Source of the DNA: an uncultured Bacteroidales bacterium
GTDB lineage: Bacteria; Bacteroidota; Bacteroidia; Bacteroidales; UBA932
Assembly (NCBI GenBank): GCA_937899055.1
Contig: CALBPX010000092.1
Location: 1-14,566 of the forward strand
Direction of reading: 5' to 3'
DNA: 14,566 nucleotides
Part shown: positions 6,969 to 14,517 of the stretch, in pieces
Position numbering within the stretch: position 1 is the first letter of the stretch
Layout: every line of letters starts with the position of its first letter
The notes under the pieces: generated by a model
What the model was told of the DNA's origin: nothing
The model's database searches: none
Seen by the model: only the letters and a program-made list of their open reading frames with translations
Position numbers and translations under genes: made by a program

Positions 6969-9096
6969 TTTCGTTCTGATTTAAATTAGTGTTTATTCTG
7001 TTTATTGTCTTTCTTCCGTTTGTAAACTTTATGAGTATTGCGCCATAAACGGTCCTGCCGGCAGATGTAGTTCCAAGATGCAGGCCGTGAGGCGTTTTGT
7101 CTTTGTAATTGAAGATGTTGTCTATGCCCGCCTGCAAACCTACTGTAACATTCTTTCTGCGGATGAAATCGTGGGTTGTGGCAAACCTCCAAAGTTGGTA
7201 GCCCTTGCCGTTACCGTTGGTCTGATAATAGCGTTTGGTGGACATCCTCCCATATATGCCTGCACTCATCTGGTATGCAGCAGAAAAGCTATGGTTCCAG
7301 AGCAGAGATATGCTTCCCTTATGATGAGCAAGGCCGTCGATCTTTACCCTGCGGAGAGTTTCATGGTCGGAGTCATACTGGTCGGCCTTGGTATCCAGCC
7401 AGCTGTAACCTGCATTCAGGAGGAAATCCCCCATCTTGAACCGCAGAGAAAAATCCAGACCGTAGGTTTTTGCCTTGTCCATATTCTGGTATTGGCGGGT
7501 TTTCACAGGGTCAAACCTTGCAACAAGTTCATCCGGAGCCTCATAGCTGGGAATGGTTACAAGGGTTATCATATTGTCCAGCTTGTTGTAGAATGTGCCT
7601 ATGGTAACTACAAGGTCTTTCAGGAAATATTCTGCACTGAAAGAAAAATAGTTGCTGCTCTGGGCCTTAAGATCCTTGTTTCCGAGGTAAAGGTATGTGC
7701 CGCTCATCTGGCGGACATACATATAATATAACTCCTTCGGAGTAGGAGTCTTAAATCCCTGGCTCCACGAAGCTCTCAGGCGGACATCGCTGAGAACAGC
7801 CCACATGAGGCTGACCTTGGGAGTGGCCCTGAAACCGAACTGATGGTTCTGGTTGAGCCTCAGACCTGCGGTTATGTTCAAGGTTTTCAACGGATTGAAC
7901 TCATCCTGAAGGTAAACCGCAGCGGTCCAGTCGTCGGCCTTTCCTCCCGATACGCGGTTGGGTGCATTCAGATAGTCATAACGGAACTCGGCTCCCCCGC
8001 TTAACCTGTTTTCATAAGGCAGAGTAAAGACACCCTTGGCAGAGATTAGGGTCCGTTGCTGGTCGCTTTGGAGAGCCCGCTGTCCCGTCAGATATGGATA
8101 ATATGGATAGTACAAGGTTCCGGCACTCTTTTCATAATCTTCTACCAGAGTTTCACTTGTAAAATGATAGTAATAAGCGTGCCTGTTCCAGTCTGCATCA
8201 AATGTCATGTAGTCCTTGCCGCCCAGATTCCATCGTCCTCCTATGGAAGCACCGGCATTCCTGTATGCAAGGTCGTATGTATTTACATCATAGTGAGGAT
8301 ATTTGCCGCTTGGACGGAAAATCCGCTTTCCGTATAAGGACCCTTCTGCATAATATTCTCCACGTCTGCCGGCATCGTATGTCAGACGCTCGGCAACCTG
8401 CCAGTTGGTAAATCGGTTACGGGTTTTGTTCTTTGAATCAAGAATGGGGTCCTCCAGCGGGGAAGTATGTTCCACGGAAGTGTTCTGCCAGCCGTCTGTA
8501 TGCTGAAGCTGAAAGTTTGTGTAGCTGTTCCACCTTCCGCTTCTGAGCCCTATTCCGTTATGCTGGCGGATGTCGCCATAGCTTCCTACTCTTGTAGAAT
8601 TCTCAAGCAGAAGTCCGTCGTCGTGTTTTTTGGTTATGATGTTGATGACTCCGGCAATGGCGTCGCTGCCGTAGAGGGCAGATGAAGCGCCCTTGACTAT
8701 CTCTATTTTCTCAATATTCTGGGGGTCTATCAGCTGAAGGTCGTTGTCTCCTCCTACATCGCCGTTCAGACGCTTTCCGTCAACCATAATCAGAATGTAG
8801 GAATTGCCAAGACCGTTCATGGTAATATGACTGCCCATATCGTCTTCGTTAAAGTCAAACGACGTAGCAAGGGTTGAAAGAATGTCCTGCAGACTCCTTC
8901 CGCCATAGTTTTTCAACTGTTTTGCCGTTATGACCTCGGTCTGCACAGGAGCCTCCTTCAGAAGATGGAGCGTACCTGTACCCGTAACTACAAGCTCCTG
9001 AAGATCAAATTTCTTCAAGGTATCCTGAGCCATAATGCTCTGGCATACGCACAAAGCCAGGGCCAAAAGACCTGACAAAATAAATTTTTTCATCAT
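6958..9096 (-). CDS. TonB-dependent outer-membrane receptor under cobalamin riboswitch control, BtuB-like
   Basis: This outer-membrane receptor of about 712 residues is likely an importer of cobalamin, a corrinoid or a cobalt complex. The ATG at 9096 (or the adjacent 9093) gives a typical signal peptide (MMKKFILSGLLALALCVCQ, then SIMAQ). A TonB-box-like LQELVVTGTG precedes the plug domain: ELVVTGTG, QDILSTLATSFDF, MNGLGNSYILIMVDGKRL, IEIVKGASSALYGSDAIA, GVINIIT. The beta-barrel follows, with the receptor motif LRASWSQGFKTPTPKELYY. The frame is open upstream as far as 9180, but that part is the riboswitch and cannot be the true N-terminus. The last 11 bases overlap the lipoprotein chelatase gene. 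The riboswitch in its leader is the best evidence that the ligand is B12-related. Family sure; exact ligand unproven. Confidence 0.9.
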   Translation of the reverse strand: MMKKFILSGLLALALCVCQSIMAQDTLKKFDLQELVVTGTGTLHLLKEAPVQTEVITAKQLKNYGGRSLQDILSTLATSFDFNEDDMGSHITMNGLGNSYILIMVDGKRLNGDVGGDNDLQLIDPQNIEKIEIVKGASSALYGSDAIAGVINIITKKHDDGLLLENSTRVGSYGDIRQHNGIGLRSGRWNSYTNFQLQHTDGWQNTSVEHTSPLEDPILDSKNKTRNRFTNWQVAERLTYDAGRRGEYYAEGSLYGKRIFRPSGKYPHYDVNTYDLAYRNAGASIGGRWNLGGKDYMTFDADWNRHAYYYHFTSETLVEDYEKSAGTLYYPYYPYLTGQRALQSDQQRTLISAKGVFTLPYENRLSGGAEFRYDYLNAPNRVSGGKADDWTAAVYLQDEFNPLKTLNITAGLRLNQNHQFGFRATPKVSLMWAVLSDVRLRASWSQGFKTPTPKELYYMYVRQMSGTYLYLGNKDLKAQSSNYFSFSAEYFLKDLVVTIGTFYNKLDNMITLVTIPSYEAPDELVARFDPVKTRQYQNMDKAKTYGLDFSLRFKMGDFLLNAGYSWLDTKADQYDSDHETLRRVKIDGLAHHKGSISLLWNHSFSAAYQMSAGIYGRMSTKRYYQTNGNGKGYQLWRFATTHDFIRRKNVTVGLQAGIDNIFNYKDKTPHGLHLGTTSAGRTVYGAILIKFTNGRKTINRINTNLNQNENEN

Positions 9097-9112
9097 GCAA
9101 ATTTTTCCGATT

Positions 9113-9140
9113 GCCGAGGCTCTTATTCCTGAGAGACGGC
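9113..9140 (-). promoter_or_regulatory. Hairpin between riboswitch and receptor start, possible expression platform
   Basis: Downstream of the B12 box, GCCG (9137-9140) can pair with CGGC (9113-9116), with an inner CTCT/AGAG stem. It ends 16 bases before ATG 9096. No T-run follows, so a terminator is unlikely. If functional it would act on ribosome access. Pairing was found by eye only. Confidence 0.35.
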
Positions 9141-9154
9141 CACTCTGAACGAGG

Positions 9155-9316
9155 CAGGCAGGTCTTCTGACTTTTCCCATCCGTTACACCTTCCCGGATT
9201 TCTCCAGTGGCATAAACGCAACGGACACATTCAGGGAAATACAGCTGCAGGTACAGTTCCGGCCTTTCACCGGATTCCCTTTCACCAAAGCAAAAACTCA
9301 CTTTGATTACCTGAAT
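9155..9316 (-). ncRNA. Cobalamin (adenosylcobalamin-type) riboswitch
   Basis: The minus strand carries the hallmark cobalamin aptamer: GGGAATCCGGTG, AAGGCCGGAACTGTACC, GCCACTG and the B12 box AGTCAGAAGACCTGCC (9157-9172). An outer stem CAGGT/ACCTG (9309-9313 with 9159-9163) closes the element, and CAAAG/CTTTG near its 5' end forms an early hairpin. It should bind a cobalamin and shut off the downstream receptor and lipoprotein chelatase when B12 is plentiful. No poly-T terminator follows before the receptor start, so control of translation start is more likely than early termination (inference). Confidence 0.95.
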
Positions 9317-9322
9317 CTTCTG

Positions 9323-9353
9323 CAAAGGTATTTCTTTAATCCGAAAAAACAAA
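9323..9353 (-). promoter_or_regulatory. Bacteroidetes-type promoter for the riboswitch-receptor transcript
   Basis: On the minus strand TTTG (9350-9353) lies 19 bases ahead of TACCTTTG (9323-9330), matching the Bacteroidetes -33 TTTG and -7 TAnnTTTG elements with normal spacing. Transcription should begin about five to seven bases further on, near 9317, just ahead of the first riboswitch stem. Confidence 0.8.
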
Positions 9354-9402
9354 AAAATGTAACAACGTTGTTTCTTTTCAGGTCCACCTTCCGGCAAAAG
9401 AG

Positions 9403-9434
9403 TTTGAATAATTTCAAAATAGAGCATAACTTTG
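9403..9434 (+). promoter_or_regulatory. Bacteroidetes-type promoter for cobB
   Basis: TTTG (9403-9406) is followed after 20 bases by TAACTTTG (9427-9434), a full match to the -33 and -7 elements. Transcription would begin around 9439-9441, essentially on the cobB ATG at 9440, so the mRNA would be leaderless or nearly so. There is no room for a riboswitch in this direction. Confidence 0.75.
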
Positions 9435-9439
9435 TGCGC

Positions 9440-10732
9440 ATGAGCGCACACGAGAAAAAAATTCCGCAGTTTATGATTGCCGCCCCCCATTCCTCAAGCG
9501 GCAAGACCACCGTCAGTATCGGCCTCATGGAAGAGTTGACACTCAGGGGTTTGAAAGTACAGCCCTTCAAATGCGGGCCAGACTACATAGACACCAAATT
9601 CCACCTGCGCTCATGCAACAGGCCTTCTTACAACCTGGACTCGTATTTTGCCACGGCTGAACACCTCAGGAACATTTATGCAAAACATTCACAGGATGCA
9701 GACATCTGCATAGTTGAAGGTATGATGGGTCTGTTTGACGGATACAGCCGCAGCAAAGGTTCCGCAGCTGAAATTGCCGCCATTCTGGGCATACCGGTGA
9801 TTCTTACGGTAGATGCACAAAGCACGGCCTATTCCCTTGCCCCGCTGCTGAAAGGCTTCCGTGACTTTTCCTCAGATATCACCGTCAAAGGAGTGATATT
9901 CAACAAAGTAGGCTCGTTAAAGCACAGGCAGATGCTGGAGGAAGTGTGCCAGGATGTAGGGCTTGAGGCCATAGGCTTCATTCCTAAGTCAAAGGAAGCA
10001 GAAAACGCATCCAGATACCTTGGGCTCGATTTTTCCCAACCTGCCGGCAAAGCAGCCGCCTCCTCTCTGATAAGCGGCAATGTAGATCTTGGCAGACTGC
10101 TTGAAATGACAACCTGTGAGTTGAAAGAGCCCATACCATCAAAACCAGAAGACGGCAATAGGCCCAAAGTTCTGGTTGCCCGCAACAGCGAGTCTTTCTC
10201 GTTCATCTACCAAGAGCATCTGGACGGCTGGCGGAACATCAGATTCTTCAATCCGGAAGAAGACCTTGAAATTCCTTCGGAAGCCGACCTTCTCTACCTT
10301 CCGGGCGGCTACCCCGAAAAGCATCTTGAGGCACTGGCAAAATGCGGAAAAACAATGAGTTCCATCAAACGCTTTGCCCAAAACGGAGGAAAAATCATTG
10401 CCGAGTGCGGAGGCATGATGTATCTGTGCAAAAGCATAGCAGCCGATGAAAAAGAATGGCCCATGTGCGGAGTGCTTCCCTACAGCATCACAGCCCGGTC
10501 AAAAGACCGCAAGCTCTGCCTCGGATACAGGTCATTCTCCTACAACGGCCTGGATTTCAGGGGGCACGAGTTCCATTACACAAACTACATGGGCAAAGTT
10601 CCTGAAAGTATGGTACAGGTCTTTGACGCCAAAGGAAACAAAGTTTCCACACCTATAGTAAGGCTTAACAACACCATTGCAAGCTACACCCATCTGTACT
10701 GGGGAGAACAGGATATTTTCAGGATTTTCTGA
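9440..10732 (+). CDS. cobB: Cobyrinate a,c-diamide synthase (CobB/CbiA)
   Basis: This 430-residue glutamine-dependent enzyme amidates the a and c side chains of the corrin ring using ATP. The N-terminal dethiobiotin-synthetase-like ATP-binding domain has the P-loop APHSSSGKTT (about residues 15-24), CGPDYIDTKFH and EGMMGLFDG. The C-terminal class I glutamine amidotransferase domain has LYLPGGYPEKH, the catalytic cysteine in ECGGMMYL, and GHEFHYTNY. I chose ATG 9440 because it sits just ahead of the first strand (QFMIAAPHS). The same frame is open up to 9368, but those codons overlap the promoter. The next ATG, at 9473, would cut into the fold. It is the first gene of the rightward group, 30 bases before the adenosyltransferase. 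CbiA is the equivalent name in the anaerobic pathway. Confidence 0.94.
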   Translation: MSAHEKKIPQFMIAAPHSSSGKTTVSIGLMEELTLRGLKVQPFKCGPDYIDTKFHLRSCNRPSYNLDSYFATAEHLRNIYAKHSQDADICIVEGMMGLFDGYSRSKGSAAEIAAILGIPVILTVDAQSTAYSLAPLLKGFRDFSSDITVKGVIFNKVGSLKHRQMLEEVCQDVGLEAIGFIPKSKEAENASRYLGLDFSQPAGKAAASSLISGNVDLGRLLEMTTCELKEPIPSKPEDGNRPKVLVARNSESFSFIYQEHLDGWRNIRFFNPEEDLEIPSEADLLYLPGGYPEKHLEALAKCGKTMSSIKRFAQNGGKIIAECGGMMYLCKSIAADEKEWPMCGVLPYSITARSKDRKLCLGYRSFSYNGLDFRGHEFHYTNYMGKVPESMVQVFDAKGNKVSTPIVRLNNTIASYTHLYWGEQDIFRIF

Positions 10733-10762
10733 AACAGACATCGGCGAATAAAAACAGAAGAG

Positions 10763-11254
10763 ATGAAAGAGATTTACACAAAGACCGGAGACAGGGGCAC
10801 AACTTCCCTGAAAGGCGGAACAAGAGTTCCAAAGGACGATATCCGCATAGAGGTCAACGGAATGATAGACCTGCTGAACTCGCACCTGGGCTTCATACGT
10901 GCTTCAAACATAGATGCCCACGAAAAGGAATTCATCCTTGCCATCCAAAAGGAACTGATGATAATAATGAGCCATATTGCAACTCCGGAAGGCGTTGAAA
11001 ACCTGAAGGAACTGCATTGTAATCCGCTTACCGCGCACATGGAAGAGCTGATAGACGCATCCAGCCGTCCGCAGGGTTTTGTCATTCCTGGAAGCAGCCT
11101 GCTGTCTTCTTCTGTACATATTGCAAGAAGTACCGCAAGGACTGTTGAGAGAAGGCTCTGGACCCTTGCCGGAAAACATAAGGTCAACGAAGACATTCTG
11201 GTGTTTTTCAACCGCCTCTCAGACTATCTTTTTGTTTTGGCATCCAAGCACTGA
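10763..11254 (+). CDS. PduO-type cob(I)alamin / cob(I)yrinate adenosyltransferase
   Basis: This cytoplasmic enzyme transfers the 5'-deoxyadenosyl group of ATP to cob(I)alamin or its cobyrinate precursor. Family motifs are clear: IYTKTGDRGTTSL near residues 4-16, ARSTARTVERRLW near 121-133 and FNRLSDYLFVLA near 149-160. At 163 residues it is somewhat shorter than the 180-190 typical of the family, with the central region reduced, and the usual DELN segment reads DLLN. The fold core and the arginine-rich helix are kept, so I expect it to be active. A purine-rich AGAAGAG just before ATG 10763 can serve as ribosome-binding site. It sits between cobB and cobQ with gaps of 30 and 11 bases, which fits adenosylation between the two amidation steps. 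Confidence 0.92.
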   Translation: MKEIYTKTGDRGTTSLKGGTRVPKDDIRIEVNGMIDLLNSHLGFIRASNIDAHEKEFILAIQKELMIIMSHIATPEGVENLKELHCNPLTAHMEELIDASSRPQGFVIPGSSLLSSSVHIARSTARTVERRLWTLAGKHKVNEDILVFFNRLSDYLFVLASKH

Positions 11255-11265
11255 AAAAGACAGAA

Positions 11266-12816
11266 ATGAAGAAAAGACTCCATAACATAATGCTTGCCGG
11301 AACCGGCAGCGATGTAGGCAAAAGCATCATAGCCACAGGTCTTTGCAGGATATTCCTGCAGGACGGCTACCGCCCGGCTCCGTTCAAGGCTCAGAACATG
11401 GCCCTCAACTCCTTTGCCACAAAAGACGGCTTGGAGATAGGACGCGCCCAGGCCGTTCAGGCAGAAGCTGCCGGAGTGGAATGTCATACAGACATGAACC
11501 CGCTCCTTCTCAAGCCCCAGAGCGACCATACATCGCAAATTGTCCTGAACGGCAAACCAACCGGCACCAGCAACGCCTACGACTATTTCCGCAAGGAAGG
11601 CAAGGAGGTGCTCAGGACAGCTGTACAACAGGCATTTGACCGTCTTGAATCAAAGTACAGCCCCATTGTCATGGAGGGTGCAGGCAGCATATCCGAACTG
11701 AACCTTTCAGACAGCGACATAGTAAACCTGCCTATGGCAGCATACGCAAAAGCAGATGTATTTCTTGTGGCAGACATAGACCGCGGCGGCGTGTTTGCCT
11801 CTGCCTATGGCAGCATAGCCCTCCAGAAACCCGAATACAGAAAGCTCATCAAAGGCATTATAATCAATAAGTTCAGGGGAGACCTCCGCCTCTTTGACAG
11901 CGGACGTAAGATTCTGGAAGACATCTGCGGAGTGCCTGTTCTGGGAGTTGTACCTTTCTACAAGGACATCTACATAGAAGAAGAGGACAGCGTGGACCTC
12001 GCCGCCAAGAGTTTTTCAAGGGAACAGGGCAAAATCAACGTTGCGGTAGTGCTCCTCAGGCACATTTCCAACTTCACCGATTTCAACGCCCTGGAAAGGG
12101 ACCCGAGAGTCCACCTTTACTACACCTCCAACACGGAAGACATAAAAAAGAGCGACATCATCATAATCCCTGGTACCAAATCCACCATAGACGACCTCTA
12201 TGAACTCCGCAGAAACGGCTGCGCCCAGGCTATAATCTCCGCGCACAGAAACGGCGCAACGGTCCTTGGAATCTGCGGCGGCTACCAGATGATGGGAACC
12301 CAAGTTCTTGACCCTGACCACATAGAAGGAGAGATCGGGATGCTCCCCGGCCTTGGCCTTCTGCCGGTTACAACCAAGATGACCAAAGAGAAAACCACAA
12401 GACAGGCTCGATTTACCATAAACCATCTGCATCACTCATCTCAAACCCAAAAGTTTTCCGGCCGCCAAGCACCTGTTTGTGAAGAATCCTCATTGCTTAC
12501 AGGATATGAGATCCACATGGGAGAGACCACCACAAACGGTGAAGATATCAAGCCTCTGGCCATTATGGAAAACGGCACTCCGGAAGGCTGCCTCATAGAC
12601 CAAAAGTGTATGGGCTGCTACCTGCACGGCATTCTGGACAATCCAAGTTTCACGGATTTCATCCTGGAACCGTACAAAGGCAAAGCAGAATCCAGCCCAA
12701 AGTCGGAAGACTACACCGCCTTCAAGCAAAGGCAATACGACCTGCTTGCCGACCATCTCCGCAAGCACCTTGACCTTAACCTGTTATATAGCATCATAAA
12801 GTTCAATAATCAGTAA
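11266..12816 (+). CDS. cobQ: Cobyric acid synthase (CobQ/CbiP)
   Basis: This 516-residue glutamine-dependent enzyme amidates side chains b, d, e and g of adenosylcobyrinate a,c-diamide to give adenosylcobyric acid. The ATP-binding half shows IMLAGTGSDVGKS near residues 8-20, APFKAQNMALNS, NPLLLKPQSD, EGAGSISELN and VADIDRGGVFAS. The amidotransferase half shows IIIPGTKST, the nucleophilic cysteine in GICGGYQMMG, GYEIHMGET and the histidine in GCYLHGILDN. Length is normal for the family. The start at ATG 11266 follows the adenosyltransferase stop by 11 bases, so the two are co-transcribed. No terminator is visible after the stop, and the secreted RHS-like gene begins only 15 bases later. Confidence 0.95.
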   Translation: MKKRLHNIMLAGTGSDVGKSIIATGLCRIFLQDGYRPAPFKAQNMALNSFATKDGLEIGRAQAVQAEAAGVECHTDMNPLLLKPQSDHTSQIVLNGKPTGTSNAYDYFRKEGKEVLRTAVQQAFDRLESKYSPIVMEGAGSISELNLSDSDIVNLPMAAYAKADVFLVADIDRGGVFASAYGSIALQKPEYRKLIKGIIINKFRGDLRLFDSGRKILEDICGVPVLGVVPFYKDIYIEEEDSVDLAAKSFSREQGKINVAVVLLRHISNFTDFNALERDPRVHLYYTSNTEDIKKSDIIIIPGTKSTIDDLYELRRNGCAQAIISAHRNGATVLGICGGYQMMGTQVLDPDHIEGEIGMLPGLGLLPVTTKMTKEKTTRQARFTINHLHHSSQTQKFSGRQAPVCEESSLLTGYEIHMGETTTNGEDIKPLAIMENGTPEGCLIDQKCMGCYLHGILDNPSFTDFILEPYKGKAESSPKSEDYTAFKQRQYDLLADHLRKHLDLNLLYSIIKFNNQ

Positions 12817-12831
12817 TAAAATGATTTATAA

Positions 12832-14508
12832 ATGAATAAAACAAGAGTACATAAATACATATTTTTACTAACGTTGCTCCTTACAAGTATTACTTGTTTT
12901 TCCCAATCAACCTTCAAGTTCTACGATGACATCTCCATTCCCCAGACAGATGCATGGAACTTTGTAAGGCAGGGAGAGGTTTCGCCTTCGATGTACACGG
13001 GAACCATAAACCTCTCAGTTCCTATCTATGAATACAAAGACAAGGACTTCACCATACCAATTACCGCCACCTACTCTTCCAACGGCAATATGCCCAACCA
13101 GATAGCAGGAATCCTTGGCCCAGGATGGAATCTGGAGATCGGCGGCAGCATCACCATAGAGACCAACGGCATACCTGATTACGGCGAGAATGTCAAGCAT
13201 GTTCAGGGGTTCTATACTGTCCACAGGAACAACCCGTTCACTTCACACCAAACCAACAAGTGGTGGCGTTTCATGTTCACCCTTTTTGACAACGGCTCCG
13301 GCACAGGGGCCCCTGAAATTCTATGGGTGCCAGGAAACATTCCTACACATAATCACGAGGGAGAGCTTGACGCCCAGCCGGACATATTCCATTTCAGAGT
13401 TCCAGGGCACAGCGGGAAGTTCCACCTGGGGTTCCATGGAGATGTTATTTTCTACGACACCCCGCTCAACCCTTCGGGATACAGGCTTCAGATAGACACC
13501 GTGCCTATCAGCAATCTGCCATACGAATTCTCCAAGTTCCACGAGATTATCCTCACAACACCGGACGGTTACCGCTACATCTTTGACGGTAACCCTGAAC
13601 ATCCCAATGTGGACATATCCAAAAGCGGAGAAAGAAGCATCTATGACATCATCACAGCCTGGCATCTGACAAGAATGGAAGCACCCGATGGACGATGGGC
13701 TTCCTTCCAGTACAGCGCACTGACACACACCAGAGACAACAGCATGGAGACTGAAAAACTCTCCTCCAAGAAGTTCGAGTACAACATCTTCTGGGAAGTG
13801 ACTCGTTCAAAGCAGACCACACCCGAAGGAGACACACTCATATACGAATACACCAATCTGAGAGACTTGGAAGACAATGTAATTCAGGCAAGTCCTGTCT
13901 ATTCAGCGATGTTGAGAAGGAACATCCTCACTCTGCCTCTGGATGAAAAGATATACCGAAAACAGGCTGGCCAGATACAGAAAACTCTTATCTCTGGGAA
14001 AAGATGCACATACTCTCTCTTTCCAAACGGAACAGACACTCTCATACTCCCTGTCCTGGTGGAAACCTACGACTTGAACGCGCAGGCCTGGAAGAATGAG
14101 GCGGAAATCCTCTCGTACGACCAATATGGCAATATCACTCAGCTCTGCAATGCGGACAACAGGACAGTCTCCTACCTCTGGAGCTCTGACGGCCTGTATC
14201 TTATGCTACAGGCAAAAGGGCTGACTCTGACTCAGGTGCAGCAATATATAACGCAGGGCAGTATAAGTGCACAGACAGGTATCCCGGCAGCTCAGGAAGC
14301 CAGTCTCCGCAGCGCCTTCAAAAACGCTGAAATAACCACAATCAAGTATCTTTGCGGAGTGGGACCGCAGAAGATAAGAGACGCTGCCGGAAACACCACC
14401 GAATACACCTACACACGCTGGGGAAAACTCAAGGGCACAAGACGCTACAAGACGGCAATGTCTTCTGAAAACATTGACAGGAACACCTATTCAAACGACA
14501 ACCAATAA
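12832..14508 (+). CDS. Secreted RHS/YD-repeat shell-like protein
   Basis: This 558-residue protein has a clear signal peptide (MNKTRVHKYIFLLTLLLTS, then ITCFSQ), so it is exported. The segment VSPSMYTGTINLSVPIYEY, the strand TIPITATYSSNG and the LGPGWNLEIGGSITIET motif match the start of Bacteroidetes RHS-like shell proteins. Near the end, LRSAFKNAEITTIKY and DAAGNTTEYTYTRWGKLKG form a YD-repeat unit. It lacks the long YD-repeat array and the RHS core and toxin tip of large polymorphic toxins. It ends shortly after its last repeat with NTYSNDNQ, which resembles a natural end in short Bacteroidetes members. Its role is unknown; a surface or secreted encapsulating shell is one possibility. The position after cobQ is probably incidental, though read-through is possible. 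Confidence 0.75.
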   Translation: MNKTRVHKYIFLLTLLLTSITCFSQSTFKFYDDISIPQTDAWNFVRQGEVSPSMYTGTINLSVPIYEYKDKDFTIPITATYSSNGNMPNQIAGILGPGWNLEIGGSITIETNGIPDYGENVKHVQGFYTVHRNNPFTSHQTNKWWRFMFTLFDNGSGTGAPEILWVPGNIPTHNHEGELDAQPDIFHFRVPGHSGKFHLGFHGDVIFYDTPLNPSGYRLQIDTVPISNLPYEFSKFHEIILTTPDGYRYIFDGNPEHPNVDISKSGERSIYDIITAWHLTRMEAPDGRWASFQYSALTHTRDNSMETEKLSSKKFEYNIFWEVTRSKQTTPEGDTLIYEYTNLRDLEDNVIQASPVYSAMLRRNILTLPLDEKIYRKQAGQIQKTLISGKRCTYSLFPNGTDTLILPVLVETYDLNAQAWKNEAEILSYDQYGNITQLCNADNRTVSYLWSSDGLYLMLQAKGLTLTQVQQYITQGSISAQTGIPAAQEASLRSAFKNAEITTIKYLCGVGPQKIRDAAGNTTEYTYTRWGKLKGTRRYKTAMSSENIDRNTYSNDNQ

Positions 14509-14517
14509 AAGAATGCG

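Noticed and set aside
9097..9180. Upstream extension of the first receptor gene to ATG 9180
   Set aside because: These codons lie within the cobalamin riboswitch and its downstream hairpin, and a proper signal peptide starts at 9096/9093.
9354..9439. A riboswitch controlling cobB on the plus strand
   Set aside because: The predicted transcription start is at the ATG, leaving no leader, and no B12-box motif is present on this strand.
9005..9490. 161-codon minus-strand frame across the divergent promoter region
   Set aside because: It overlaps the riboswitch, both promoters and the ends of two real genes in another frame, and its translation resembles no protein family.
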